Under the pieces are notes generated by a model, which had not been told where the DNA came from, searched no databases, and was given only the letters and a program-made list of their open reading frames with translations. Below, piece after piece: positions 16,729 to 24,737 of a stretch of 64,000 nucleotides of DNA. The stretch is from Acidimicrobiia bacterium (lineage in GTDB: Bacteria; Actinomycetota; Acidimicrobiia; Acidimicrobiales; Aldehydirespiratoraceae). How positions within the stretch are numbered: the first letter of the stretch is position 1; every line of letters starts with the position of its first letter. The position numbers and the translations under genes are program-made. The stretch covers positions 554,802 through 618,801 of the forward strand of contig JAJEHD010000019.1 in assembly GCA_022819505.1 (NCBI GenBank). The letters are read 5' to 3'.

Positions 16729-17871
16729 TCAGATCCCCATGGTCTTGGCGATGATGTTGCGCTGGATGTCGGAAGTGCCGGCGCCGATCACCCCCAGCCG
16801 CGACTCGCGGTAGTGGCGCTGGAGGTCGTGCTCCATGGTGTAGCCGTAGCCGCCGAGCACCTGGAGCCCCTCATCGGCCACCTTCTTGTAGGCCTCGCAT
16901 ACGTACAGCTTCAAGATGGCGGCGTCCCTGGTGGTGGCCATGCCGCGGTCGAGGCGGTCGGCGTAGCGGTAGACCAGCATCTCCGATATCTCGGTGAGCA
17001 TCTGCATCTCGGCCAGGCGGTGGCTCACTGCCTGGAACCGTGATATGGGCCGGCCGAACTGCTGGCGCTGCTGGGCGTAGGCGAGAGCGTCTGCGAGGGC
17101 CGCCTTGGAGGCCCCGGTGCGGGCCGCCGACAGGCACAGCCGCTCGTATCGCAGGTACACCGCGTTGTCCCGCCAGCCGTCGTAGAGGGTGCCCAGCATG
17201 CGGCCCCGCGGGACGCGCACGTCGTCGAAGAACACATGGGCCGTCCCCAGCGGCCAGTGGCCGAGGGTCTCCATCGGCGTCCAGGAGATGCCCGGCGAGG
17301 AGGTGTCGACCAGGAAGTTGTTGATGCCGTGGTGCTTGGGTCCCTCCGACGAGGTGCGAGCGGCCACCAGGTCGTAGTCGCTCACCTTGAATCCCGACGT
17401 GAACACCTTCTGACCGTTCAGCACGAAGTGGTCGCCGTCGGGCACCGCCGTCAACGAGATGGAGGCCGCATCGGAGCCTGCCTCGGGCTCGGTCAGCGAG
17501 TAGCAAACCGACCGGGTGCCGTCGGCAATCCGGGGCAGCACCTCCCGCTTGAGCTCCTCGGAGCCGTCACGCCCGACGGCCAGCCCGCCCCAGGTGACCG
17601 CCCTGAACACCCAGAGGGCCAGGTCGAGGAACGCCCGGCCGATCTCCTCCAGCAGGATGGCCACCTCCACCGCTCCGCCACCGGCTCCGCCGTAGTCGAC
17701 GGGGATGTTGATGCCCAGCCAGCCCAGTTCTCCCAGCTTCCCGTAGAGGTCCTGCGGTGCCCGCCGCTCGCGGTCGCACTCCCTCACGTAGTCCCGGGAG
17801 ATCTCGCGCTCGCAGAAGTCGCGCACCGCGTCCCGGAACATCTCCTGCTCGGGCGTGAGGTCTACCTGCAT
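16729..17871 (-). CDS. Acyl-CoA dehydrogenase
   Basis: 380 residues, normal size. The FAD-contact motif SLTEPEAGSD is at 125-134, and the C-terminal GTSDIQRNIIAKTMG is typical. The position of the MCAD catalytic glutamate (YEGT) reads GAGT with A364. E243 in YERLCLSA sits where isovaleryl-CoA and long-chain dehydrogenases carry their base and probably replaces it. It produces an enoyl-CoA and passes electrons to ETF. ATG at 17871 is chosen; the long upstream open frame is GC-rich non-coding-like sequence. Directly abuts the hydratase pair. Confidence 0.88.
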   Translation of the reverse strand: MQVDLTPEQEMFRDAVRDFCEREISRDYVRECDRERRAPQDLYGKLGELGWLGINIPVDYGGAGGGAVEVAILLEEIGRAFLDLALWVFRAVTWGGLAVGRDGSEELKREVLPRIADGTRSVCYSLTEPEAGSDAASISLTAVPDGDHFVLNGQKVFTSGFKVSDYDLVAARTSSEGPKHHGINNFLVDTSSPGISWTPMETLGHWPLGTAHVFFDDVRVPRGRMLGTLYDGWRDNAVYLRYERLCLSAARTGASKAALADALAYAQQRQQFGRPISRFQAVSHRLAEMQMLTEISEMLVYRYADRLDRGMATTRDAAILKLYVCEAYKKVADEGLQVLGGYGYTMEHDLQRHYRESRLGVIGAGTSDIQRNIIAKTMGI

Positions 17872-18158
17872 GGCCTGGACTCCAGTCTGAGGCCGAGCGA
17901 ATGGGCGAGCAACCCCCGCCCATACGGGCGAGGCCGTGGCCCGAGCGGCCCGTGAGCGCAGCGAACAAGAGCGGGAATGACGACGCCGCGGCGCAAGGCG
18001 CTCGCGTCGATTTGCGCGGCCTCCAGCAGGCCGGGTCGGCGGCACCGGCGGGTCGGAGGGCTCACCGGCTGGTCCGGTTTGGCCGGCGCGGCCGCCGTCC
18101 GTAGGGTGCCGGGCCGGCACGCCCCCGCCCGCGGGCCCCGAGAAAGGACCCTTTCGGA
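17872..18158. other. Divergent intergenic region without a recognised operator
   Basis: 287 nt between the acyl-CoA dehydrogenase (minus) and cyclase (plus) starts. It is uniformly GC-rich and holds short inverted repeats such as CGCCCATACGGGCG near 17917. I see no copy of the AT-rich palindrome found at other divergent pairs and no convincing gene. Confidence 0.6.
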
Positions 18159-19124
18159 ATGGCAACCCCCAACATCGACACAGTGCGCAGCATCTCCGAG
18201 CGGCTCTCCAACTGGGGCCGCTGGGGAGACGGCGATCAGCGAGGGACCCTCAACTTCACCGAGCCCGAGCATGTGGCCAGGGCCGCGGCGCTGATCAAGG
18301 CAGGCAAGACGATCTCGATGGCGCTCCCCTACGACGACGCGGGGCCCCAGACCGGCTCGGGCCGGTTCAATCCCATCCACCTGATGATCCGGGACGGCGC
18401 CGACGCGGTGGCAGGCACCGCGGTGCGGGACTTCTACGGGGGTGTCGACCGGCACTTCGCCGGCACCGACGACATCATCATCATGCCGCTGCAGTGCGGC
18501 ACCCAATGGGACTCGCTGGGCCACATCGTGTTCGAGAAGCGCATCTACAACGGCTACTCCGCCGACTGGGTGACCAGCAAGGGCGCGCTGAAGAACTCGG
18601 TCAGCCAGGGGGCCGGCGCCATGGCCGGCCGGGGGGTGCTCCTCGATGTGGCCGCGGCCAAGGGGCTGGAGTGGCTCGAGCCCGGCTACGCCATCAGCGG
18701 CGACGACCTCGACGAGGCGGCCGCCTTCGGCGGGGTCACCGTCGGGCAGGGCGACCACGTGTTCGTGCGCACCGGCGCCATCACCCAGGTCCGGGCCCGC
18801 GGCGCCTGGGCCGACTACGCGGGCGGCGATGCGGCCGGGTTGGGGCTGGCCAGCGCCGACTGGCTTGCCGACAACCGCATCGCGGCGGTGGCCACCGACA
18901 CCTGGGGCTTCGAGGTTCGGCCCAACGAGACCCCCGACGTCTACCAGCCGATGCACATCGTCGTCATCGTGCACATGGGTCTGTGGGTGGGCGAGATCTT
19001 CGACCTCGACCCGCTCGCCCGGGACTGCGCGGCCGACGGCACCTACGAGTTCTTCTTCTGCGGCCCTCCGCTGCCCTTCACCCGGGCGGTCGGCTCGCCG
19101 CTCAACCCGATGGCAATCAAGTAG
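18159..19124 (+). CDS. Cyclase-family (kynurenine formamidase fold) hydrolase, variant metal motif
   Basis: 321 residues of the PF04199 cyclase type. The family motif HxGTHxDxxxH appears as QCGTQWDSLGH (112-122): both motif histidines are glutamine (Q112, Q116), while D118 and H122 remain. The family includes kynurenine formamidase and isatin hydrolase, which open amide or lactam bonds with a metal-bound water. Such Q-variants may bind metal differently. ATG 18159 follows AAAGGA by about 10 nt. A paralogue at 44503 has the same substitution. Probable role: hydrolysis of a cyclic or N-acyl intermediate. Confidence 0.8.
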   Translation: MATPNIDTVRSISERLSNWGRWGDGDQRGTLNFTEPEHVARAAALIKAGKTISMALPYDDAGPQTGSGRFNPIHLMIRDGADAVAGTAVRDFYGGVDRHFAGTDDIIIMPLQCGTQWDSLGHIVFEKRIYNGYSADWVTSKGALKNSVSQGAGAMAGRGVLLDVAAAKGLEWLEPGYAISGDDLDEAAAFGGVTVGQGDHVFVRTGAITQVRARGAWADYAGGDAAGLGLASADWLADNRIAAVATDTWGFEVRPNETPDVYQPMHIVVIVHMGLWVGEIFDLDPLARDCAADGTYEFFFCGPPLPFTRAVGSPLNPMAIK

Positions 19125-19179
19125 CGAGAGTCGGGCTCGCCACCCGGACCGGCTAACGGACCCGTTTCTGACATAGTCG

Positions 19180-19187
19180 ATCATATA
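19180..19187. promoter_or_regulatory. Putative regulon half-operator, site 3
   Basis: One perfect half-site ATCATATA, 30 nt before the CitE-like gene, followed by a second AT-rich patch (CATATAAC at 19201-19208). The right half at the standard spacing is not recognisable, so the assignment is tentative. Confidence 0.35.
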
Positions 19188-19216
19188 AGATCGCTGCCAG
19201 CATATAACCTCTCGAC

Positions 19217-20122
19217 ATGGACGCTCCCGTGCACGCTCTGAGGTCGATGCTCTTCATCCCCGGCGATCGCCACGACCTCATCCCCAAGGCGGTGAGATCA
19301 GGCACGGACGCCGTGATCGTCGACCTCGAGGACGCGGTGGCACCCTCCGAGAAGCCGAAGGCGCGCGCCGGGCTGGCAGAACTGCCCGACACCGGGATCC
19401 CTCTCTATGTGAGAACCAACGCCCCCAGCACCGAGATGTTCTGGGACGATGTGGTCGCGGCCGGCCGTGCCGGCGTCGCGGGCCTGGTGATCCCCAAAGC
19501 CGAGAGCCCGACGGTGCTGCATGAGCTCGACGGCGCCCTCCGTGCGCTGGAGATGTCGTCCGGGTCCGGTGTCGGATCGATTGTCGTGGCGCCGATGATC
19601 GAGAGTGCCGTGGGCGTGCGGGCCACCTACGACATGGTCCGCAGCAGCGACCGGGTGGCCACCGTGCTGTTCGGCAGCGGCGAGCAGGGCGACCTGGTGG
19701 CTGATCTCGGTGTGGAGTGGACCCCGGAGGGCACCGGCCTCATGCACGCCCGCTCCAAGGTGCTGCTCGACGCCCGAGCCGCCGGCCTGGAGCATCCCAT
19801 GGACGCAGTGTTCATGGACTTCCGGAATCTCGACGCCCTGCGCACCGAGTGCGAGCTGGCTCGCCGCCTCGGATACGGGGGCAAGGTCGGGATCCACCCC
19901 GCGCAGATCCCGGTCATCAACGACGTGTTCACCCCGTCGGAGCAGCAGGTCGCCCACAGCCGCCGCATCATCGACGAGTTCGAGGGGGCCCTGGCCGACG
20001 GGCGGGCCTCGATTGCGGTGGACGGCAGGATGGTGGACTACGCGGTGGCCCGGGTGGCCCGCACCGTTCTGGCCCGGGCCGAACTGGCGGCCCGGGCCGC
20101 GGCGCGAAAGGGAGATTCATGA
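19217..20122 (+). CDS. HpcH/HpaI aldolase / CitE-like CoA lyase
   Basis: 301 residues. It begins RSMLFIPGD and keeps VDLEDAVAPSEK, VIPKAES and APMIESAVGV, the signatures of the CitE-like lyases (citryl-, malyl- and citramalyl-CoA lyases). The enzymes cleave a 3-hydroxyacyl-CoA to acetyl-CoA or propionyl-CoA plus a 2-oxo acid with a divalent metal. The C-terminus ends in an Ala-rich helix. Its stop overlaps the next gene's start (ATGA). With the CoA-transferase downstream and the hydratase pair nearby, it could complete an itaconate-like route, but substrate specificity is not visible. Confidence 0.82.
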   Translation: MDAPVHALRSMLFIPGDRHDLIPKAVRSGTDAVIVDLEDAVAPSEKPKARAGLAELPDTGIPLYVRTNAPSTEMFWDDVVAAGRAGVAGLVIPKAESPTVLHELDGALRALEMSSGSGVGSIVVAPMIESAVGVRATYDMVRSSDRVATVLFGSGEQGDLVADLGVEWTPEGTGLMHARSKVLLDARAAGLEHPMDAVFMDFRNLDALRTECELARRLGYGGKVGIHPAQIPVINDVFTPSEQQVAHSRRIIDEFEGALADGRASIAVDGRMVDYAVARVARTVLARAELAARAAARKGDS

Positions 20123-21216
20123 CACGCAGCCGCTACATCGCAGACGGGGTCGGGCTGGCCGTCATCGGCGCCGGATCCATCGGCACCCTGCGGGCTCAGA
20201 TAGCCCATCGCCACCCCTGCGTGGACTTCCTGGCCGTGTGCGACGTGATCGGCGAGAAGGCCGAGGCCCTGGCCGACGCCTGCGGTGCCGACGCCTGGTC
20301 GACCGACGCGGCCGAGCTGATCGCCAGGCCAGAGGTGGACGCGGTGATCGTGGCCTCCACCGAGGACGCCCACTTCACACCGGCCATGGGCTCGATCCTG
20401 GCCCGCAAGCCGGTGCTGGTGGAGAAGCCGCTGACGATCCTGCCCGACGAGGCCGAGAAGCTGCTGGCGGCCTCCGACGAGTACAGCGTGGCGTTGTACA
20501 CCGGCTTCACCCAGCGCTTCCGCCGCCGCTACCTGGCCATCAAGGAGCATGTGCTGCGGGGCCATGTGGGCCAGGTCACCAGCGCCAAGGCGACCATCTA
20601 CCTGACCGAGGCCGTGGCCCGCTCGGTCATCTCGCGCGCCGGTACGACCACCCCGTCGATCAACACGATGACCTACCTGTTCGACCTGCTGTTCTGGTAT
20701 CTCGACGGCCCGCGTCCCGTCTCGGCCTACGCGGCCGCCGCACGGGGCAGGATCCACGACGACTACGCCGCCCCTGACGCCACCTGGAGCGTGCTCACCT
20801 TCGACGACGGGGCGGTCGCCAACCTGGGCGTCAGTTGGGAGCTGCCCGAGTTCTGGCCCGCCTACGTGGCGTCCATGGACTTCGAGCTGTTCGGCCGCGA
20901 CGGCACCATCAGCGTCAAGGACGACCACCGCGACGTGCTCATGGCCAGCCGGGTGCCGGTGCCTGCGCCCTACACCCCCGACGTGAAGATGAACGTCGCC
21001 CTGCTGGGCTCTTACATGCCCGGGGACTGGGCCCTCGGCGAGCACTTCGGGGCCATGCAGGAGGAGACCCATGCGTTCATCAACAGCGTGGGCCAGGGGC
21101 GCACCGATCCGATCCTCGCCACTGGGGAGGAGGGTCTCAACGTGTTGATGGTGTCGCGGGCCGTGGACGAGGCGGCCACCACCGGCGAGGTCGTGCCCAT
21201 CACCTGGGGCCTCTAG
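20119..21216 (+). CDS. Gfo/Idh/MocA-family oxidoreductase, His-to-Tyr variant
   Basis: 365 residues. The Rossmann motif GAGSIG (17-22) and the VEKPL motif of the family are present. Where the family normally has a histidine four residues after a conserved acidic position (GxHxxD), this protein reads TMTYLFD, so the catalytic histidine is apparently tyrosine. The fold and NAD(P) binding should be intact; activity may differ. ATG at 20119 overlaps the CitE-like gene stop by 4 nt, and a CoA-transferase starts 9 nt after its end, so the three form an operon. Confidence 0.82.
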   Translation: MTRSRYIADGVGLAVIGAGSIGTLRAQIAHRHPCVDFLAVCDVIGEKAEALADACGADAWSTDAAELIARPEVDAVIVASTEDAHFTPAMGSILARKPVLVEKPLTILPDEAEKLLAASDEYSVALYTGFTQRFRRRYLAIKEHVLRGHVGQVTSAKATIYLTEAVARSVISRAGTTTPSINTMTYLFDLLFWYLDGPRPVSAYAAAARGRIHDDYAAPDATWSVLTFDDGAVANLGVSWELPEFWPAYVASMDFELFGRDGTISVKDDHRDVLMASRVPVPAPYTPDVKMNVALLGSYMPGDWALGEHFGAMQEETHAFINSVGQGRTDPILATGEEGLNVLMVSRAVDEAATTGEVVPITWGL

Positions 21217-21225
21217 GGCACAACA

Positions 21226-22437
21226 ATGGGAGCCATGCTGGAGGGCGTCACCGTCCTGGAGCTCGGGCAGGTGATCGCGGGCACCTTCGGCGGCACGATC
21301 CTCGCCGACATGGGCGCCGAGGTCATCAAGATCGAGCCCCACCGCGGCGACACGGCCCGCAACCCGCAGATCGCACCGCTGCGGGGCGAGAGCGCCATCC
21401 ACCTGTTCATGAACCGCGGCAAGAAGAGCGTCGTGCTCGACCTGAAGAACGAGCGGGGCCGTGAGACCTTCTACCGGCTGGTCGAAACCGCGGACGCCGT
21501 GATCGACAACTTCCGCCCGGGCGTGATGGCACGCCTCGGGATCGACCACGAGGCGCTGAAGTCCCGCAACCCGCAGATCATCACCGTGTCCGTCACCGGG
21601 TTCGGCGAAACCGGTCCGCTGCGCGACAAGGCGGCCTACGACCTGGTGGTGCAGGCCTACAGCGGCCACATGGACTACACGGGCGAGGCCGGCGGCCCGC
21701 CTTCGCGGGTGGGGACGCCTCTGGCCGACCTGGCCGGCGGCATCTACGCCTGCATCTCGATCCTGGGCGCGCTGCTGGGGCGCGAACTGCACGGCGGGGG
21801 TCGCCATGGGGACGTGTCGATGCTCGATTCGCTGGTGTCGCTGCTGGCCTACGACGGCTTGGACCACCTGAACTCCGGGCGGGTGGCCACCCGGCAGGGC
21901 ACCGCGCACGCCCACATGGTCCCCTGGCAGGCCTTCGCCACCCGCGACGGCCACGTCGTGGTGGTGGCCCGCGACGAGAAGTTCTGGCGCAACCTGTGCG
22001 AGGCCGTCGGGCGCCACGACCTGATCGACGATCCTCGCAGCCGCGACAATGCGGCCAGGGTGGCGAACCGGGGATTCGTGGTGGGCGAGCTTGCGGCGGT
22101 GTTCGCGACGATGACCACCGCCGAGCTGAGCGACATGCTCGACCGTTGCGACATCCCCGGCGCCCCGGTGAACGACATGGCCGCGGTGTTCGCCGACGAG
22201 CACGTTCAGGCCCGCGGCATGGTGCGCTCGTACGCTCATCCCACCGTCGGCGAGGTTCGCTACCAGCCGAGCCCGCTGAAGCTGAGCGATTGGGACCTGC
22301 CTGACCGCCATGCGCCGCTTCTCGGCGAGCACACCGCCTCGGTCCTGTCCGAGCGCCTCGGCCTCAGCGGCGACGAGGTCGCCGCACTGGCTGCGGACGG
22401 CGCGATCGGTGTGCTCGACCCCCTCTCGGACCTCTAG
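21226..22437 (+). CDS. CoA-transferase family III (CaiB/BaiF), copy 1
   Basis: 403 residues with the family start (GVTVLELGQVIAG, then ADMGAEVIKIEP) and NFRPGVMARLG. The catalytic aspartate is D168 in TPLADLAGG, which forms the acyl-anhydride/CoA-thioester intermediate. It moves CoA between organic acids. The operon context with a CitE-like lyase suggests activation of a dicarboxylate or hydroxy acid. The stop codon shares CTAG with the stop of the convergent TauD gene, leaving no intergenic space. Two other family members are at 31232 and 58712. Confidence 0.88.
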   Translation: MGAMLEGVTVLELGQVIAGTFGGTILADMGAEVIKIEPHRGDTARNPQIAPLRGESAIHLFMNRGKKSVVLDLKNERGRETFYRLVETADAVIDNFRPGVMARLGIDHEALKSRNPQIITVSVTGFGETGPLRDKAAYDLVVQAYSGHMDYTGEAGGPPSRVGTPLADLAGGIYACISILGALLGRELHGGGRHGDVSMLDSLVSLLAYDGLDHLNSGRVATRQGTAHAHMVPWQAFATRDGHVVVVARDEKFWRNLCEAVGRHDLIDDPRSRDNAARVANRGFVVGELAAVFATMTTAELSDMLDRCDIPGAPVNDMAAVFADEHVQARGMVRSYAHPTVGEVRYQPSPLKLSDWDLPDRHAPLLGEHTASVLSERLGLSGDEVAALAADGAIGVLDPLSDL

Positions 22438-23498
22438 ACCCCTCCACGAACCGGGATACCGCCGGCGTCCACGAGCTTGAGACGTTCCTGTAGCAGCGGC
22501 GAGATGGGCCGGCGGCGCTCGGGCGGGTACGAGATCCACAGACGCAGCAGGTGGCGCTTGCGCTCCGGCTCGGGATGGTCCTCGAAGGCGTCGCGGGCGT
22601 GCAGGGTGACGTGGTTGTTGAGCAGCTGCACGTCGCCCTCCTCGAAGTCCATGGCGAGCTGCATCTCGGGCCGGTTGGCCACCTCCTGCGCGAACTGCAG
22701 GGCCTCGTCCTGCTCGGATGTGACCGCGAACTCGTCTCCGTGGCGGGCGGCGCTGTGAAAGTAGGCCAGCGTGGTGAAGCGCGAGGTCACCTTGCCGTCG
22801 CACTCGCTGAACATGGGCAGCCGGTACCAGGGCGCCGCGCCGGGCGGCTCCTCGTCGCGCCAGTCCAGCGTGAAGGGCTCATACAGCACTTCAAGCAGGT
22901 CGGGGCGCTCGTCGAGAACGACGTCGTGTATCGCGGTGGCGCTCACGACCCGGCTGGTTCCGCCGGCGCGGGCGGTGCGCAGGCACAGCAGTCCCAGCAC
23001 GTCCACCGGCAGCTTGTCGGCGTGGAAGTCCAGCTTGCCGCAGGTCTGGTAGGACCGCACTGAGGGATCCTCGATCGACTTGCCCTCGTCGCGGACATGG
23101 CCGATCAGATCGCCGCGGGCGTTCTGTGACACGGGGCGGCCGAGTTGCACGCCGAGTCCCCAGTAGACGAGCTCGCACTCGGCGTCGGTCAGGTCCGCTC
23201 GGGGCAGTCCGCGGATCAGCTGCACGCCGCATCCGTGGTCGAGCTCGGCCGCAGCCTCGTCCAGGAGTGCGGCCACCGTCGGGACCTCAAAGTCCTCCCG
23301 GCCGAAGGGGAGTCGCAGCTTGCGGTCCACGGCCCGGGCCAGCGCAGCCTCGATCTCGGCCAGCTCGGCGGGACCGAGTTGACGGATCCAGCGGGGATCG
23401 TCGGTGAGGTCCGCGCTCCGCCAGGCGCTGGCGTCGGCCACCGGCGACCGCCGCGGGACGCCGGCCGGTTCTCGGGGTGTGCAAGTGGCGTCGCTCAC
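22434..23498 (-). CDS. TauD/TfdA-family Fe(II)/2-oxoglutarate dioxygenase
   Basis: 354 residues. The iron triad is H159, D161 (FHADK) and H300 (LHARD), and R319 is the expected 2-oxoglutarate anchor. The LWISYPPERRRP tail is typical of the plant/bacterial TauD-like group (gamma-butyrobetaine hydroxylase relatives). GTG 23498 is chosen over the in-frame GTG at 23519 because AAGGG lies about 9 nt before it. It is divergent from the enolase-superfamily gene, with operator site 4 between them. Expected role: hydroxylation or oxidative C-N/C-O cleavage of a substrate side chain. Confidence 0.85.
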   Translation of the reverse strand: MSDATCTPREPAGVPRRSPVADASAWRSADLTDDPRWIRQLGPAELAEIEAALARAVDRKLRLPFGREDFEVPTVAALLDEAAAELDHGCGVQLIRGLPRADLTDAECELVYWGLGVQLGRPVSQNARGDLIGHVRDEGKSIEDPSVRSYQTCGKLDFHADKLPVDVLGLLCLRTARAGGTSRVVSATAIHDVVLDERPDLLEVLYEPFTLDWRDEEPPGAAPWYRLPMFSECDGKVTSRFTTLAYFHSAARHGDEFAVTSEQDEALQFAQEVANRPEMQLAMDFEEGDVQLLNNHVTLHARDAFEDHPEPERKRHLLRLWISYPPERRRPISPLLQERLKLVDAGGIPVRGGV

Positions 23499-23556
23499 GT
23501 GGGTTGACCCTTCGCTCACCGTCGAGCCGTCCCTAGACCGCCCGCACCTGCCGTCA

Positions 23557-23575
23557 ATCCTATATTTTGCACGAT
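23557..23575. promoter_or_regulatory. Putative regulon operator, site 4
   Basis: ATCCTATA-TTT-TGCACGAT differs from the consensus by one base in each half. It lies in the 103-nt divergent gap between the TauD-like gene and the enolase-superfamily gene, 27 nt before the latter. Confidence 0.62.
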
Positions 23576-23601
23576 AGATGCGGGCTGGGAGGTAGCGGAG
23601 C

Positions 23602-24708
23602 TTGCGGATCGAACGTCTCGAGGCGATACCGGTCGAGCTGCCGCTCAAACGACCCCTGAAGATGGCGGTGGCCACCGTCGACGTCCGGACCTGCATCATC
23701 GCCCGGGTGACCACCGGCGACGGCATCGTCGGCATCGGCGAGAGCGTGGTGGCCCGGTACTTCACTGGCGAGAGCCTGGCCTCGGCCAGTGACCTCATCG
23801 GTGGCGTGCTGGCCGGGGCGCTGGCAGGCCGCGATCCCCGCGATCTCATCGCGCTGCGGACCCTGATGGCCCGGATCACCGTCGGCAACAACGCCGCCCG
23901 GGCCGCGGTGGAGATGGCCCTGCACGACGTCGTGGCCCAGGCCGCGGGCGTTCCCCTCTACGAGTTCTACGGCGGCCGCCGCCGGCCCTCGGTGCCCACC
24001 ATCTGGCATGTGAGCGGGGGCACGCCCGCCTCACTGGCGGCCGAGGCGGCTGAGGCGGCCTCGGAGGGGTTCCCGCTGGTGAAGATCAAGGTGGGCTCAG
24101 CCGACGTGGACCACGACATTGCGGCCACCCTGGCGGTGCGGGACGCGGTCGGCCCCGGTGTCGAACTACTGCCCGACGCCAACCAGGGATGGGACCACGA
24201 TCAAGCCATGCGATACCTGCAGGCCGTGGCCGGGGCCAGCCCCGGCTTCGTGGAGCAGCCACTGCCCCGCTGGGACCTGCTGGGAATGGCCCGCCTGAAC
24301 GCGGCCAGCCCGGTGGCGGTGGCCGCCGACGAGGGCGTGTTCGACGCCGACGGGCTGCGCACCGCCCTGGCCGTGGGCGCGGTCGGCGCGGTGGTGGCCA
24401 AGCTCATGAAAACGGCCGGGCCGCTCGGAGCGCGCGAGGTCTTCTCGGTGGCCGACGAGGAAGGGATCGGAGTGCACTTCGCCGGCATGGCCGGACAGAC
24501 CAGCATCGGCGCGGCCCACGCCGCCCACCTGGCCCTCGCCGTGCCCAACCTGCGCTTCGGGTCGGGCATCTCGCCCCACTACATCACCGACGACGTGGTC
24601 ACCGCGCGGTTCCTTCCCGTTGCCGGCCACCTGTACCCCTCCGATGAGCCGGGGCTGGGCGTCAAAATCGACGAGGAGGCCCTCAGCCGCTACCGGACCG
24701 ACCGGTAG
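23602..24708 (+). CDS. Enolase superfamily, muconate-lactonising subgroup (copy 1)
   Basis: 368 residues from a TTG start; an in-frame upstream ATG at 23578 runs into TAG at once, and GGGAGG precedes the TTG. Active-site residues of the MLE type are visible: K161 and K163 (KIKVG), metal ligands D192 (DANQGW), E218 (VEQP) and D243 (AADE), and K267 on the opposite face. The subgroup includes muconate cycloisomerase, o-succinylbenzoate synthase and dipeptide epimerases; specificity is not deducible. Convergent with the Gfo/Idh gene 29 nt downstream. Confidence 0.85.
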   Translation: MRIERLEAIPVELPLKRPLKMAVATVDVRTCIIARVTTGDGIVGIGESVVARYFTGESLASASDLIGGVLAGALAGRDPRDLIALRTLMARITVGNNAARAAVEMALHDVVAQAAGVPLYEFYGGRRRPSVPTIWHVSGGTPASLAAEAAEAASEGFPLVKIKVGSADVDHDIAATLAVRDAVGPGVELLPDANQGWDHDQAMRYLQAVAGASPGFVEQPLPRWDLLGMARLNAASPVAVAADEGVFDADGLRTALAVGAVGAVVAKLMKTAGPLGAREVFSVADEEGIGVHFAGMAGQTSIGAAHAAHLALAVPNLRFGSGISPHYITDDVVTARFLPVAGHLYPSDEPGLGVKIDEEALSRYRTDR

Positions 24709-24737
24709 CCGCGGGGCCGTAGCGTCGCGAGAGGCCG

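Noticed and set aside
17872..18158. A structured RNA or repeat element in the divergent gap
   Set aside because: Only short GC-rich inverted repeats that are expected by chance at this base composition.
16729..18165. Acyl-CoA dehydrogenase extended to 18165
   Set aside because: The upstream part is Pro/Arg-rich and antisense to the intergenic region; ATG 17871 gives the usual protein start and length.
20038..22803. A 921-codon minus-strand open frame over the Gfo and CoA-transferase genes
   Set aside because: Both sense-strand genes have complete motifs and good starts; the antisense frame is His/Arg/Gly/Val-rich without domains.
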